Shown piece by piece: positions 16,365 through 24,924 of a DNA stretch of 64,000 bases (positions are counted from its first letter, which is position 1; each line of letters opens with the position of its first letter). The position numbers and the translations under genes were made by a program. The DNA is taken from NCBI RefSeq assembly GCF_004136575.1, contig NZ_NOIQ01000007.1, positions 22,067 to 86,066 of the forward strand, written 5' to 3'. The notes below the pieces were generated by a model. That model saw only the letters and a list, made by a program, of their open reading frames with translations. It was not told the DNA's origin and searched no databases. The DNA comes from Rothia koreensis (GTDB lineage: Bacteria; Actinomycetota; Actinomycetes; Actinomycetales; Micrococcaceae).

Positions 16365-19300
16365 ATGGCGACTCGTACTTCCCCCACCCCTCAGAAGGGC
16401 GCATCGCAGTCGCGGCGTTCGTCGAGCGGCACCAAGAAAGCCGCCACTCGTTCTTCGCGTGCGACCACTGACGCACCTGACCAGCCCAATTGGCTCGTCC
16501 GGGCGATTCTCGGTGCCTGGGTAGGTTGTGCCCACCTGGTCGGCGGTGCAATCCGTCGCATGGGCACGCTGCGCACCGAACTCGCCCCGGAGGACCGGCG
16601 CGACGGCGGAGCCCTGCTCATGCTCGTGCTCGCGCTGATCACCGCGGCCGTCGAATGGTGGAGCCTTGCCTCCGTGGGCCTGCAGGCCGTGTCCTGGCCG
16701 GCCATGGCGTGGCACGCCGTGGTTGCCGGGACCTTCGGGCGCATGGCCCTCCTGGCCCCGGTTCTGCTCGGCGGATTCTCGATCCGCGCCTTCAGACACC
16801 CGACCGAGATGGGGGCCAACAACCGCATCGCCGTCGGACTGTTGCTCATGGTCATCAGCGGTTCCGCGCTCTTCGACCTGGCCGCCGGTTCCCCGAGCGT
16901 GGAGGCTGGCCTGGACGCCGTCCGGAGCGGCGGCGGAATTGTCGGCCTGTTGGCCGGAGCCACGCTGTCCAAGCTCATCACGGTGCCCGGGACCATGACC
17001 CTGCACATTCTTCTGGCCCTGATTTCGGTCCTCATCGTCACGGCGACGCCGATACGCTCGATCATTCCGAACATCAGGTCCGCCTTCGGACGCCTCGTCG
17101 GGGACAAACCGCAGGAGAAGGGAGCCGATCTTTCGGCTCCTGAGCACGATCGAAGCTACCTCGACGACGAGTACGGGGAGCAGAAATCCGCCAAGCCGAA
17201 GCGGTCCCTGTTCGGCCGGCGCGAGAAGTCCGGGAACGAAACCGAGCCCCTGGACGGCTACGCCGGGGACGAGGCCTTCACGAGGGCCGTGGTCGACAAG
17301 AACGCGCCGAAGGGGGACCCCCACGGCGGGCGTCTGGGCACCGCACCCACCGAGGTCTTCGACCACGATTCCGCCGGGGAACCCGGGTCTGCGCCCAAGA
17401 AGAAGAAGTCCGAACTGTTCGACCTGGGCAAGTTCAACCGGGCCAAGTCGGCCCGGGAAGAGCAGCAGCGGGAGGCCGAACCCGAGCAGAGTTCCTTCGA
17501 GGACATGGACAGAACGCGCGTTATCGGTGGCGCCGATCCCGATGCGACTGAGGTCATCGACTCGGGCCAGCCCGCCCCGGATGCCCGGAAGCCGTCGCGG
17601 AGTTCATCCACCACCGAAACGTTGTCCGAGAATCCGCACGAAGGCGTCTCGCCGCTGGTCGAGAAGTCGAACCCCAAGGAAGCCGAGACATTCTCCGCGG
17701 ATGATGCCTCGTCGTCGGACGATTCGATCCCGCACGCCCAGCCGCAGAACGGTGCGGCACGTGAGGCTGCGCTGTCGACCACTGACTATGTCCTTCCGCA
17801 GCAGAAGATGCTGGTCCAGGGTCCTCCCGCCAAGGAGCGTTCCGAGGTCAACGACTCGGTCGTCGAGGCACTGACCAACGTCCTCGACCAGTTCAAGGTC
17901 GACGCCCAGGTCACGGGTTTCTCCCGTGGCCCGACCGTGACCAGGTACGAGATCGAGCTCGGTGCCGGTACCAAGGTCGAGCGCGTCACCGCACTGTCGA
18001 AGAACATCTCCTACGCCGTGGCGAGCGCGGACGTGAGAATTCTTTCCCCGATTCCCGGGAAGTCGGCGATCGGCATCGAGATCCCGAATACCGACCGTGA
18101 AACGGTTGCGCTCGGGGACGTTCTGCGGTCCAACAAGGCACATGCTTCGCCGCACCCGATGGTTATGGGCGTGGGCAAGGACGTCGAAGGCGGATTCGTG
18201 GTGGCCAACCTGGCCAAGATGCCGCACATCCTCGTGGCGGGTGCCACCGGCGCGGGCAAGTCCTCGTTCGTCAACTCGATGATCACCTCGATCCTGATGC
18301 GGGCTACTCCCGACGAGGTTCGCCTGGTCATGGTGGACCCGAAGCGCGTGGAGCTGACGGCCTACGAGGGCGTGCCTCACCTGATCACGCCGATCATCAC
18401 GAACCCCAAGAAGGCCGCCGAGGCCCTGCAGTGGGTTGTTCGCGAAATGGACGCGCGGTATGACGACCTCTCCCACTTCGGGTTCAAGCACATCGACGAC
18501 TTCAACAAGGCCGTCCGTGAGGGCAAGGTCCAACCGGAACCGGGGTCCAAACGGAAGATCCGTCCGTACCCGTATCTGTTGGTGATTGTCGACGAGCTGG
18601 CCGATCTGATGATGGTCGCGCCCAGGGACGTCGAGGACGCGATCGTCCGAATCACGCAGTTGGCCCGTGCGGCGGGAATCCATTTGGTCCTGGCCACCCA
18701 GCGTCCGTCGGTCGACGTGGTGACGGGTCTGATCAAGGCGAACGTGCCTTCCCGGATGGCGTTCGCGACCTCGTCCGTCACGGATTCCCGAGTCGTGCTG
18801 GACCAGGCTGGGGCAGAAAAACTGATCGGCCAGGGCGATGCCCTGTTCCTGCCGATGGGTGCTTCCAAGCCGATGCGTGTCCAGGGCGCGTGGGTCTCGG
18901 AGTCGGAGATCCACGACGTCGTCGAGCACGTCAAGACGCAAATGCCGGTCAGCTACCGCGCCGACGTCATCCAGGACCAGCCGAAGAAGCAGATCGACGA
19001 AGACATCGGGGACGACCTCGACGTGCTGCTCCAGGCGGCGGAACTGATCATCAACTCGCAGTTCGGCTCGACCTCGATGTTGCAGCGCAAGCTTCGCGTC
19101 GGTTTCGCGAAGGCCGGGCGCCTCATGGATCTGCTGGAATCTCGGGAGATCGTCGGCCCGTCCGAGGGGTCCAAGGCACGCGATGTTCTGGTGGCTCCCG
19201 ATGACCTTCCGGCGGCCCTTGCGAAGATTCGCGGTGAGGACCCTCCGGCCGGTTCGGGCGATGACCAGAGCGGGCAGGGAGACGACCCCGTCGAGGAGTC

Positions 19301-19382
19301 TCTGCAGAACGTCGCGACTGATTACAACGATCACGCGGACGAACCGAACGACGAGGACGCGTGGCAACTGACCGGTCGATGA
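16365..19382 (+). CDS. ftsK: DNA translocase FtsK/SpoIIIE
   Basis: A 1005-residue septal DNA pump. Residues about 45-225 carry four membrane segments. Residues about 230-480 are a polar, acidic, low-complexity linker rich in Ser, Asp, Glu and Lys. The motor follows, with VDAQVTGFSRGPTVTRYEIE in the alpha domain, Walker A GATGAGKSS near 625, LVIVDELADLMM, and LATQRPSVDVVTGLIKANVP. The C-terminal gamma winged helix (about 870-935, FGSTSMLQRKLRVGFAKAGR) reads polarity sequences on DNA. The last 60 residues are acidic. It clears chromosome ends during division and guides dimer resolution. Confidence 0.95.
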   Translation: MATRTSPTPQKGASQSRRSSSGTKKAATRSSRATTDAPDQPNWLVRAILGAWVGCAHLVGGAIRRMGTLRTELAPEDRRDGGALLMLVLALITAAVEWWSLASVGLQAVSWPAMAWHAVVAGTFGRMALLAPVLLGGFSIRAFRHPTEMGANNRIAVGLLLMVISGSALFDLAAGSPSVEAGLDAVRSGGGIVGLLAGATLSKLITVPGTMTLHILLALISVLIVTATPIRSIIPNIRSAFGRLVGDKPQEKGADLSAPEHDRSYLDDEYGEQKSAKPKRSLFGRREKSGNETEPLDGYAGDEAFTRAVVDKNAPKGDPHGGRLGTAPTEVFDHDSAGEPGSAPKKKKSELFDLGKFNRAKSAREEQQREAEPEQSSFEDMDRTRVIGGADPDATEVIDSGQPAPDARKPSRSSSTTETLSENPHEGVSPLVEKSNPKEAETFSADDASSSDDSIPHAQPQNGAAREAALSTTDYVLPQQKMLVQGPPAKERSEVNDSVVEALTNVLDQFKVDAQVTGFSRGPTVTRYEIELGAGTKVERVTALSKNISYAVASADVRILSPIPGKSAIGIEIPNTDRETVALGDVLRSNKAHASPHPMVMGVGKDVEGGFVVANLAKMPHILVAGATGAGKSSFVNSMITSILMRATPDEVRLVMVDPKRVELTAYEGVPHLITPIITNPKKAAEALQWVVREMDARYDDLSHFGFKHIDDFNKAVREGKVQPEPGSKRKIRPYPYLLVIVDELADLMMVAPRDVEDAIVRITQLARAAGIHLVLATQRPSVDVVTGLIKANVPSRMAFATSSVTDSRVVLDQAGAEKLIGQGDALFLPMGASKPMRVQGAWVSESEIHDVVEHVKTQMPVSYRADVIQDQPKKQIDEDIGDDLDVLLQAAELIINSQFGSTSMLQRKLRVGFAKAGRLMDLLESREIVGPSEGSKARDVLVAPDDLPAALAKIRGEDPPAGSGDDQSGQGDDPVEESLQNVATDYNDHADEPNDEDAWQLTGR

Positions 19383-19416
19383 GTTCGGTACCGGACGGCG
19401 CGAAGAAGGGGCACTC

Positions 19417-20037
19417 ATGAGCAGCGCAGAATCATCGGGGTCTACCCCCAAGCAGTCCAACCTCAATCTCCCGAATGCGCTGACGACGCTCCGGATCCTG
19501 ATGGTTCCGTTCTTCGTCTGGTTCCTCCTGGCCGGGGGCCACTTCGGCGAGGCGTCGATGGGGATGCGCTGGGCTGCGGTCGTCGTCTTCGGTGCCGCGA
19601 TGTACACGGACAAACTCGACGGCGACATCGCACGTTCGAGAAACCTCATCACGGATTACGGGAAAATTGCCGACCCGATCGCAGACAAGCTCCTGACCGG
19701 AGCTGCCTTCGTGGTCCTGTCCATGCTGGGGGAGCTGTGGTGGTGGGTCACGATCGTGATCCTCGTGCGCGAGTGGGGCATCACCATCATGCGGTTCTTC
19801 GTGATCCGCTACGGGGTCATGGCCGCATCCAAGGGCGGCAAGCTCAAGACCGTCCTGCAGACGGTCGCCCTTGTGTTGTTCATCCTCCCGCTGGGGGCAG
19901 TGGGCTGGTGGCTGATGATTCCCGGGTGGATCGTCATGGCCGCCGTGGTTGTGGTGACCGTGGTGACCGGCGTGGATTACGTGGTCAAGGCAGTGGCACT
20001 CAGGCGCGACTACCTGGCCGGGAACGGAAAGTCATGA
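19417..20037 (+). CDS. pgsA: CDP-diacylglycerol-glycerol-3-phosphate 3-phosphatidyltransferase
   Basis: A 206-residue membrane enzyme of phosphatidylglycerol synthesis. The CDP-alcohol phosphotransferase signature DG-x2-AR-x8-G-x3-D-x3-D is visible as LDGDIARSRNL, then DYGKIADPIADK. Several hydrophobic segments follow. The N-terminus NLPNALTTLRILMVPFFVW is typical of PgsA. The stop overlaps the next start as ATGA, so pgsA and cinA are translationally coupled. Confidence 0.92.
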   Translation: MSSAESSGSTPKQSNLNLPNALTTLRILMVPFFVWFLLAGGHFGEASMGMRWAAVVVFGAAMYTDKLDGDIARSRNLITDYGKIADPIADKLLTGAAFVVLSMLGELWWWVTIVILVREWGITIMRFFVIRYGVMAASKGGKLKTVLQTVALVLFILPLGAVGWWLMIPGWIVMAAVVVVTVVTGVDYVVKAVALRRDYLAGNGKS

Positions 20038-20543
20038 GTCGGCTTCCTCTTCCGGAGGACGAGACGACATCGGCCCTGGCAGCGCGCGCGGTCGCGTCCG
20101 GAACGGTGTCGGGTCAGACCGTGTCCACGGCGGAGTCATTGACCGCCGGGATGCTGGCCTCCACCATCTGCTCGGTGTCCGGCGCGTCCGCCGTCTTCTG
20201 GGGCGGGATTGTCTCCTACGACAACTCGGTCAAGTCCGGCGTGCTCGGGGTGCGAGAGGACCTGTTGGCGGACAAGGGCTCGGTGGATCCCGACGTCGCC
20301 CGCTCGATGGCAGCGGGGGCTCGGCGAGTCTGCGGCACGGACTGGGGTGTGTCCACGACCGGAGTAGCGGGCCCGAACCCTCATGACGGCAAACCCGTGG
20401 GCCTGGTTTACTTGGGGTGCGCCGGGCCTCAGGGATACGCGACCCGGGAACTGAGGCTCGAAGGCGATCGCGCGGAGATTCGGGAACAGACCGTGTGGGC
20501 GGCCCTGCGTCTGCTGGTGGAATCCATGGCCAGGGAGAGCTAA
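20034..20543 (+). CDS. pncC: Nicotinamide-nucleotide amidase (CinA C-terminal domain protein)
   Basis: A 169-residue stand-alone CinA-C protein that deamidates NMN to NaMN in pyridine nucleotide recycling. Conserved residues are in VSTAESLTAGMLASTICSVSGAS, GGIVSYDNSVKSGVLGV and STTGVAGPNPHDGKPVGLVY. The larger COG1058 domain of full CinA is absent. The ATG at 20034 overlaps the pgsA stop. The pgsA-cinA-clgR-recA order is the usual actinobacterial arrangement. Confidence 0.92.
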   Translation: MSRLPLPEDETTSALAARAVASGTVSGQTVSTAESLTAGMLASTICSVSGASAVFWGGIVSYDNSVKSGVLGVREDLLADKGSVDPDVARSMAAGARRVCGTDWGVSTTGVAGPNPHDGKPVGLVYLGCAGPQGYATRELRLEGDRAEIREQTVWAALRLLVESMARES

Positions 20544-20552
20544 TCGGTGGAG

Positions 20553-20580
20553 ATTCCGGGATACACGATGTACCCAGAAT
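20553..20580 (+). terminator. Hairpin after pncC
   Basis: ATTCCGGG-A-TACA pairs with TGTA-CCCAGAAT around a 3-base loop, with one bulge and one mismatch, ten bases after the pncC stop. It has no T-run. It could be a transcript end or, being upstream of clgR, an operator. Confidence 0.4.
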
Positions 20581-20596
20581 ATTCACAGCCTTCTCT

Positions 20597-20607
20597 CGCC
20601 GAGAGCG
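20597..20607 (+). promoter_or_regulatory. ClgR binding box upstream of clgR
   Basis: CGCCGAGAGCG matches every fixed position of the ClgR operator core CGCYNANRGCG (recalled from Corynebacterium work). It lies about 90 bases upstream of a candidate clgR -10 hexamer, TAGGCT at 20698-20703. This suggests that ClgR controls its own gene. Confidence 0.6.
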
Positions 20608-20764
20608 GGAATGAATTCCCAGGGAACTTGGTTTGAATGAACGTGACGGTGCAAAAACAATCCGTCCACAGGCCTGACGCACAGATGCGAACTGCATTAG
20701 GCTGAAGAAACCACGTGGCACTCAACACTGAGAGGCCACATCGAAAAGGGAGATAGGCATAAAG

Positions 20765-21217
20765 ATGACTAAGCAACCCGTGTCCGTGAACGGCGTCGTC
20801 CGTTGGAAGGACGTGGGACAGTCAGAAGATTTCACGCCCGAACCGCAGGAGCCCAAAGTGATTGTCCTTCGCCACGAAATCGGTGAGGTCCTTCGAGACA
20901 TCCGCCAGCGACAGGGACGCACCCTGCGCGAGGTGTCCCACAGTGCCCGCGTCTCGCTCGGATACCTCAGTGAGGTCGAGCGCGGTCAGAAGGAAGCCTC
21001 CTCAGAATTGCTCGCTTCCATTTGTGTGGCACTGGAGATTCCCTTGTCCCAGATGCTTCGAGAGGTCTCGGACCGTCTCGCGGCAGCCGAGGGGCTCAAT
21101 GTTCCCGATACCGTCCCCAACGAACTTTCCGAGGAGTTCCGCCGCGAATACGGCATGAACGCCACCGGGTCGATGGATTTGCCGCATACGCAGCGAACTC
21201 GCCCGATCGTCCGGTAA
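20765..21217 (+). CDS. clgR: Clp protease regulator ClgR (XRE-family)
   Basis: A 150-residue DNA-binding protein. Its Cro/C1 helix-turn-helix spans about residues 38-95 with [20 protein letters not shown], then [20 protein letters not shown], which is nearly diagnostic for ClgR. It activates clpP and clpC genes, and in some actinobacteria DNA-repair genes. The C-terminus ends in [12 protein letters not shown] rather than the LAA-like end that marks Streptomyces ClgR for Clp degradation; whether this tail is a degron is unknown. A perfect ClgR box lies upstream. Transcription likely starts about 55 bases before the ATG. Confidence 0.92.
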   Translation: MTKQPVSVNGVVRWKDVGQSEDFTPEPQEPKVIVLRHEIGEVLRDIRQRQGRTLREVSHSARVSLGYLSEVERGQKEASSELLASICVALEIPLSQMLREVSDRLAAAEGLNVPDTVPNELSEEFRREYGMNATGSMDLPHTQRTRPIVR

Positions 21218-21229
21218 CCGCAGAGCGCG

Positions 21230-21280
21230 TCGCATCCCGATCGGGTTTCACCTGAGAAGCTGGAGCCCGGCGGGATGCGA
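21230..21280 (+). terminator. Long hairpin after clgR
   Basis: TCGCATCCCG (21230-21239) pairs perfectly with CGGGATGCGA (21271-21280). Inner bases CGGG and CCCG add a second stem. It starts 12 bases after the clgR stop, so it probably ends that transcript. No long T-run follows. Confidence 0.6.
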
Positions 21281-21464
21281 TCCGTGGGCTGGACAGAAAA
21301 TCCGTGTTGTCATCGCGAGAAAATCGCGGACGGCGCGGATTTTCGTGTGAGAGGAGACCCTCGGGGCAGGCCGCCCGGACTACAACGAACCGAACGACCC
21401 ACCACGATTTTTTGTGCCCTGTCGTGCGGATATCGTGATGACGGATCCAGAGGAAGGCTGAACC

Positions 21465-21686
21465 ATGAAGATGTCGGAGTTCTGGCGGAGCATGGAAGAC
21501 GAATTCGGCTTCGGCTACGCGCGAGTCGTGGGGGACCAGACGGTGCTCGACGCCGTCGGGAGCAGAACCGCGAACGAAGCGCTCGACGATGGTGTTGCCC
21601 CGCTCCGGGTGTGGCAGGCGGTGTGTCGTCAGCACGATCTGCCCGAGTCGCGGTGGTTGGGCACAGACCCGGGGGAACCCAGGTGA
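21465..21686 (+). CDS. DUF3046 family protein
   Basis: A 73-residue protein beginning MKMSEFWRSMEDEFG and containing RVWQAVCRQHDLPESRW, the conserved pattern of DUF3046. This small family of unknown function sits directly upstream of recA in many actinobacteria. AGAGGAAGG precedes the ATG. No membrane segment or catalytic motif is visible. Association with recA suggests but does not prove a link to DNA repair. Confidence 0.85.
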   Translation: MKMSEFWRSMEDEFGFGYARVVGDQTVLDAVGSRTANEALDDGVAPLRVWQAVCRQHDLPESRWLGTDPGEPR

Positions 21687-21734
21687 GGCGCGGATCCGGG
21701 TCGAACCGGTCGTTCCGGAACATCGAAAATATAT

Positions 21735-21750
21735 TCGAATTCGCGTTCGA
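21735..21750. promoter_or_regulatory. SOS (LexA) box of recA
   Basis: TCGAATTCGCGTTCGA matches 11 of the 12 fixed bases of the actinobacterial LexA operator TCGAAC-N4-GTTCGA. A second imperfect 16-base site, TCGAAAATATATTCGA, overlaps it at 21723-21738. A -10 hexamer TAGACT follows at 21758-21763, so LexA bound here would block the -35 region. Confidence 0.75.
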
Positions 21751-21815
21751 GATCGGTTAGACTCGAGGCCAGAGGCGTGGCGCGGGTTTTCCACAGATGC
21801 CCCAAACCGCTTAAC

Positions 21816-21838
21816 TTGTCAGTCCCCTTGACTAGCGT
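21816..21838 (+). promoter_or_regulatory. Second recA promoter of the PafBC (LexA-independent) type
   Basis: TTGTCAGTC, eight bases, then TAGCGT fits the mycobacterial RecA-NDp/PafBC promoter tTGTCRGtg-N8-TAnnnT at all core positions. It lies 62 bases before the recA ATG, downstream of the SOS box, so recA would have two damage-responsive promoters. A near copy lies beside lexA (33834-33853). Confidence 0.7.
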
Positions 21839-21900
21839 GAGGACTGAAACGCACGACAGCAGGTTCGTCGTCATCGACGGGCCACGGAATTGAGGTAATC

Positions 21901-23052
21901 ATGGCTGCTAAATCGCGAAACACGGCTTCCGTATCCCGCGCGACCGGTTCGGACCGGGAGAAAGCACTGGACACGGTTCTTGCGCAGATCGACAAGAACT
22001 ATGGCAAGGGCTCGGTCATGCGGCTGGGGGACAGGGAAGCGGTCAAGACAGAGACCATTTCGACCGGTGCCCTCGCACTCGACGTGGCATTGGGCGTCGG
22101 GGGTCTTCCCCGGGGCCGCGTGGTCGAGGTCTACGGCCCGGAGTCCTCGGGCAAAACCACCCTCGCACTGCATGCTGTGGCGAATTGCCAGAAGGCCGGC
22201 GGTATCGCGGCCTTCATCGACGCCGAGCACGCTCTCGACCCCGTCTACGCGGAAAAGCTCGGTGTGGACACCGACTCCCTCCTCGTCTCTCAGCCCGATA
22301 CGGGTGAACAGGCGCTGGAGATCATGGACATGTTGGTCGGTTCGGGTTCCATCGACATCATCGTCGTCGACTCCGTGGCGGCACTGACCCCTCGCGCCGA
22401 GATCGAAGGCGAAATGGGGGACTCCCACGTGGGGTTGCAGGCTCGGCTGATGTCCCAGGCCCTGCGCAAGATCACGGGTCGTTTGTCGCAGACCAATACG
22501 ACGGCCGTTTTCATTAACCAGTTGCGCGAAAAGATTGGGGTCTTCTTCGGGAGCCCCGAGACCACCACAGGCGGCAAGGCCTTGAAATTCTACTCTTCGG
22601 TGCGCATTGATATTCGTCGCATTGAAACGCTCAAGGATGGCGCGAATCCGGTGGGCGCGCGCACCAAGGCCAAGGTCGTCAAGAACAAGATGGCACCACC
22701 GTTCAAGATCGCCGAATTCGACATGCTGTATGGCGAAGGAATTTCTGTCGAGGGCGGCATTATCGATATGGCGGTCGAGCACAATATCGTCAAGAAGTCC
22801 GGAGCCTGGTTCACCTACGGCGGGGACCAATTGGGCCAGGGCAAGGAGAATGCGCGGCGCTTCCTCAAGGACAACCCGGAGCTCGCAGAAGAAATACAGC
22901 AGAAGACTCTCGTCAAGGCCGGGATCATCGATTCGGAAGACGAGGACGTCAATGCTGGCTCCACTCCGATCGACGCGTCCGCAGGAGAAGACAGCGAGAA
23001 TTCTGCCGAATTGAGCGATGACCCGCTGGATGCGTTGCCCGAGAACTTCTGA
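21901..23052 (+). CDS. recA: Recombinase RecA
   Basis: A 383-residue strand-exchange ATPase and co-protease for LexA. Walker [10 protein letters not shown] lies near residue 80. Also visible are [30 protein letters not shown], the L2 region [22 protein letters not shown], and an acidic C-terminal tail. No intein is present. It is preceded by a LexA box and a PafBC-type promoter and followed by recX with a one-base overlap (TGATG). Confidence 0.98.
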   Translation: MAAKSRNTASVSRATGSDREKALDTVLAQIDKNYGKGSVMRLGDREAVKTETISTGALALDVALGVGGLPRGRVVEVYGPESSGKTTLALHAVANCQKAGGIAAFIDAEHALDPVYAEKLGVDTDSLLVSQPDTGEQALEIMDMLVGSGSIDIIVVDSVAALTPRAEIEGEMGDSHVGLQARLMSQALRKITGRLSQTNTTAVFINQLREKIGVFFGSPETTTGGKALKFYSSVRIDIRRIETLKDGANPVGARTKAKVVKNKMAPPFKIAEFDMLYGEGISVEGGIIDMAVEHNIVKKSGAWFTYGGDQLGQGKENARRFLKDNPELAEEIQQKTLVKAGIIDSEDEDVNAGSTPIDASAGEDSENSAELSDDPLDALPENF

Positions 23053-23783
23053 TGAGTCTTCGCTCAGGTCGTGGCGACGGCCGGAACCGCTCTGGGGCCG
23101 GTCGTCGTCGCAATGGTAGTCGGCTCGGTGGCCCGGCAGCTTCCACGACGTCCTCGGCATCACGGGGCCTCGGGGGCGAAAGCTCGGGAGCTTCGGATTC
23201 TTCGGTTCACCTTCGCAACTACAACGCGGGGCAGAGTCCACGGGCGGGTGAAGAAAAGTCCGCCCCACCGACCGATGAGAAGACCGAGTACGACCAGGCC
23301 AAGGACATCGTTCTCCGGCAGCTCACTATGGCTGCGCGAAGCCGTGCCGAGCTGGAGGACAAACTGCGTTCGAAGCAGATCGGGGAGGAGACCATCACCG
23401 AGATCCTCGACAAATACGAGGACTGGGGACTGGTCAACGACCAAGAGTTTGCGGAGATGTACGTCAGAAGCCGATCGACCAGCCGCAAGCTCGCACGCCC
23501 GGCCCTGCGCCGCGAACTCGCAGACAAAGGCATCACGGGGGACATTGCGGACGAAGCGCTGGCCCAGCGCACGGACGAGGACGAACGGGAGGACGCCCGC
23601 ACCTTGGTCCGAAAAAAGATCAAGCGTGGTGCGGATCTGAATGACAGGACCGTGAGGGAGAAGGAGCTGCGACGGCTGGCTTCGATGCTGGCCCGTCGAG
23701 GCTATTCGCCCGGTGTTGCCTTTGACGTGGCCAAGCAGGAGCTTCACATCGTCGGCGAGGAAGAATTCGACGATCTTCCCTGA
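23052..23783 (+). CDS. recX: Regulatory protein RecX
   Basis: A 243-residue RecX protein that restrains RecA filaments. The helical core begins near residue 78 with EYDQAKDIVLRQLTMAARSR and continues through LDKYEDWGLVNDQEFAEMYVRSR and LRRELADKGI. The first 75 residues are a basic, Arg/Gly/Ser-rich extension absent from shorter RecX proteins. The start codon overlaps the recA stop, so translation is coupled. Confidence 0.92.
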   Translation: MSLRSGRGDGRNRSGAGRRRNGSRLGGPAASTTSSASRGLGGESSGASDSSVHLRNYNAGQSPRAGEEKSAPPTDEKTEYDQAKDIVLRQLTMAARSRAELEDKLRSKQIGEETITEILDKYEDWGLVNDQEFAEMYVRSRSTSRKLARPALRRELADKGITGDIADEALAQRTDEDEREDARTLVRKKIKRGADLNDRTVREKELRRLASMLARRGYSPGVAFDVAKQELHIVGEEEFDDLP

Positions 23784-23798
23784 CCTGTCCTGCCCTGA

Positions 23799-23834
23799 CC
23801 CGTCAGCCCGTGCAGGCGAACCGTCGCTGACGGG
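23799..23834. terminator. Hairpin between convergent recX and the kinase-like gene
   Basis: CCCGTCAGC (23799-23807) pairs with GCTGACGGG (23826-23834). A second GCTGACGGG at 23856-23864 could pair with the same left arm. It lies between convergent genes and likely serves both. Confidence 0.5.
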
Positions 23835-23881
23835 CCAAGATCCCGAATAGCTATTGCTGACGGGACCCCGATCTCGAGTGG

Positions 23882-24805
23882 CTAGGGGTCGGTGCGGGTC
23901 GGCGCGAGTTCCCTGAGTATCGATGCCAGGATCAGGCGTGAAATGCTTTCCCGCTCGGGAGTCACATTCCATCGAGACGCCAGGAAGTTCCCGATCTCGT
24001 TCCACTGGTCCGGGCTCGGACTTGCGTCGATCGTGCCCGGGTCCGGTGCCGAGGGCAGCCCCAGCCTGGCCTCGACCACCAGGAGCGCCGGATCGCAGTA
24101 TCCGGTTCCCTCACCATCCAATTGCCGATAGGTACCATCGCGGTCCAGGGCAAAGTTGGCTGGGTTCATGTCGCCGCACCACATGACCGACAGGGCCGGG
24201 TCCAAGAAATCCCTCAGCTGGTCATCGGTGATACTCGCCCGCCGTGCCAGCCCCAAAGACGGCAGCGCCCCCGGGTGGCCTTTCACGGCGGACACCGGAT
24301 CTGACCGGCCCAACGAGGCACGGAATTCTTCTGAGGTCGTGGAGGTCGCAGGAACCACCAGGTCCGGCCAGGACCGGGCCCACCTCAGCAGCTCCGCGGC
24401 GGAATACCGCCGCCCCGGGCGAACTTCCAGGTCCTCGTGGATGAGCACCCTGGCTTCGTCATCGTAGGCCAGGACCGAGGCGGCTCCGGGAAGCACCTTC
24501 GCGCCGAATTTGGCGCGCAAATAGCCGAAGCCACTCGCATTCCGCGCCGAGTCCCTTCGTCGAAAATATTTCAGAACCACTGACCGTTGCCCCGACCGAC
24601 AGCGCGCCACGATCGAACGGGGAGTAGAGGAGAGGACCTCGACGACGTCGATGACCCCACCCAACCGTTCCGCTGCAATCACCCCTCCTCGGCTCATGTG
24701 AGGGCGTGCCCGCGGACTCGACCACGCAACGAGATCATCGAACCCCGTGAAGACCGGGGGATCCGTGGCGCCGGGAAGGGCGGGGGAGATGCTGTGGTCG
24801 GTCAC
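23882..24805 (-). CDS. Kinase-fold (aminoglycoside phosphotransferase-like) protein, unknown substrate
   Basis: About 307 residues from a GTG start. The C-terminal half has [18 protein letters not shown] and [16 protein letters not shown], which resemble the catalytic HGDxxxxN and DxExxxxGDP motifs of APH/choline-kinase proteins. The usual His before Gly-Asp is Cys here. The N-terminal part has [11 protein letters not shown], a possible ATP-binding Lys. The start at 24805 is chosen because a TATTCT hexamer lies seven bases upstream. Substrate unknown; antibiotic resistance should not be assumed. It is divergent from miaB and convergent with recX. Confidence 0.7.
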   Translation of the reverse strand: MTDHSISPALPGATDPPVFTGFDDLVAWSSPRARPHMSRGGVIAAERLGGVIDVVEVLSSTPRSIVARCRSGQRSVVLKYFRRRDSARNASGFGYLRAKFGAKVLPGAASVLAYDDEARVLIHEDLEVRPGRRYSAAELLRWARSWPDLVVPATSTTSEEFRASLGRSDPVSAVKGHPGALPSLGLARRASITDDQLRDFLDPALSVMWCGDMNPANFALDRDGTYRQLDGEGTGYCDPALLVVEARLGLPSAPDPGTIDASPSPDQWNEIGNFLASRWNVTPERESISRLILASILRELAPTRTDP

Positions 24806-24812
24806 ACCCCCC

Positions 24813-24818
24813 AGAATA
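24813..24818 (-). promoter_or_regulatory. -10 hexamer (TATTCT) of the kinase-like gene, leaderless
   Basis: On the minus strand TATTCT is followed by seven bases and the GTG start at 24805, with no ribosome-binding site, as in the other leaderless genes of this window. Confidence 0.55.
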
Positions 24819-24912
24819 CGGCGAATGCGTGGTCCCAGGGCGGGTCGAAGCGCCCCGAACCGGCCCCCGTGATCGACGTCAAGGCCGTCAGCGAGAGGTG
24901 CCCGGTGTCTTG

Positions 24913-24918
24913 TACGCT
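24913..24918 (+). promoter_or_regulatory. miaB -10 hexamer (TACGCT), leaderless
   Basis: TACGCT is followed by six bases and the miaB GTG at 24925. It is divergent from the kinase-like promoter 95 bases away. Confidence 0.55.
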
Positions 24919-24924
24919 GACAGG

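Noticed and set aside
17604..19652. 682-codon frame antisense to ftsK and pgsA
   Set aside because: No family motif; it spans two real genes on the other strand, as expected for a composition artefact.
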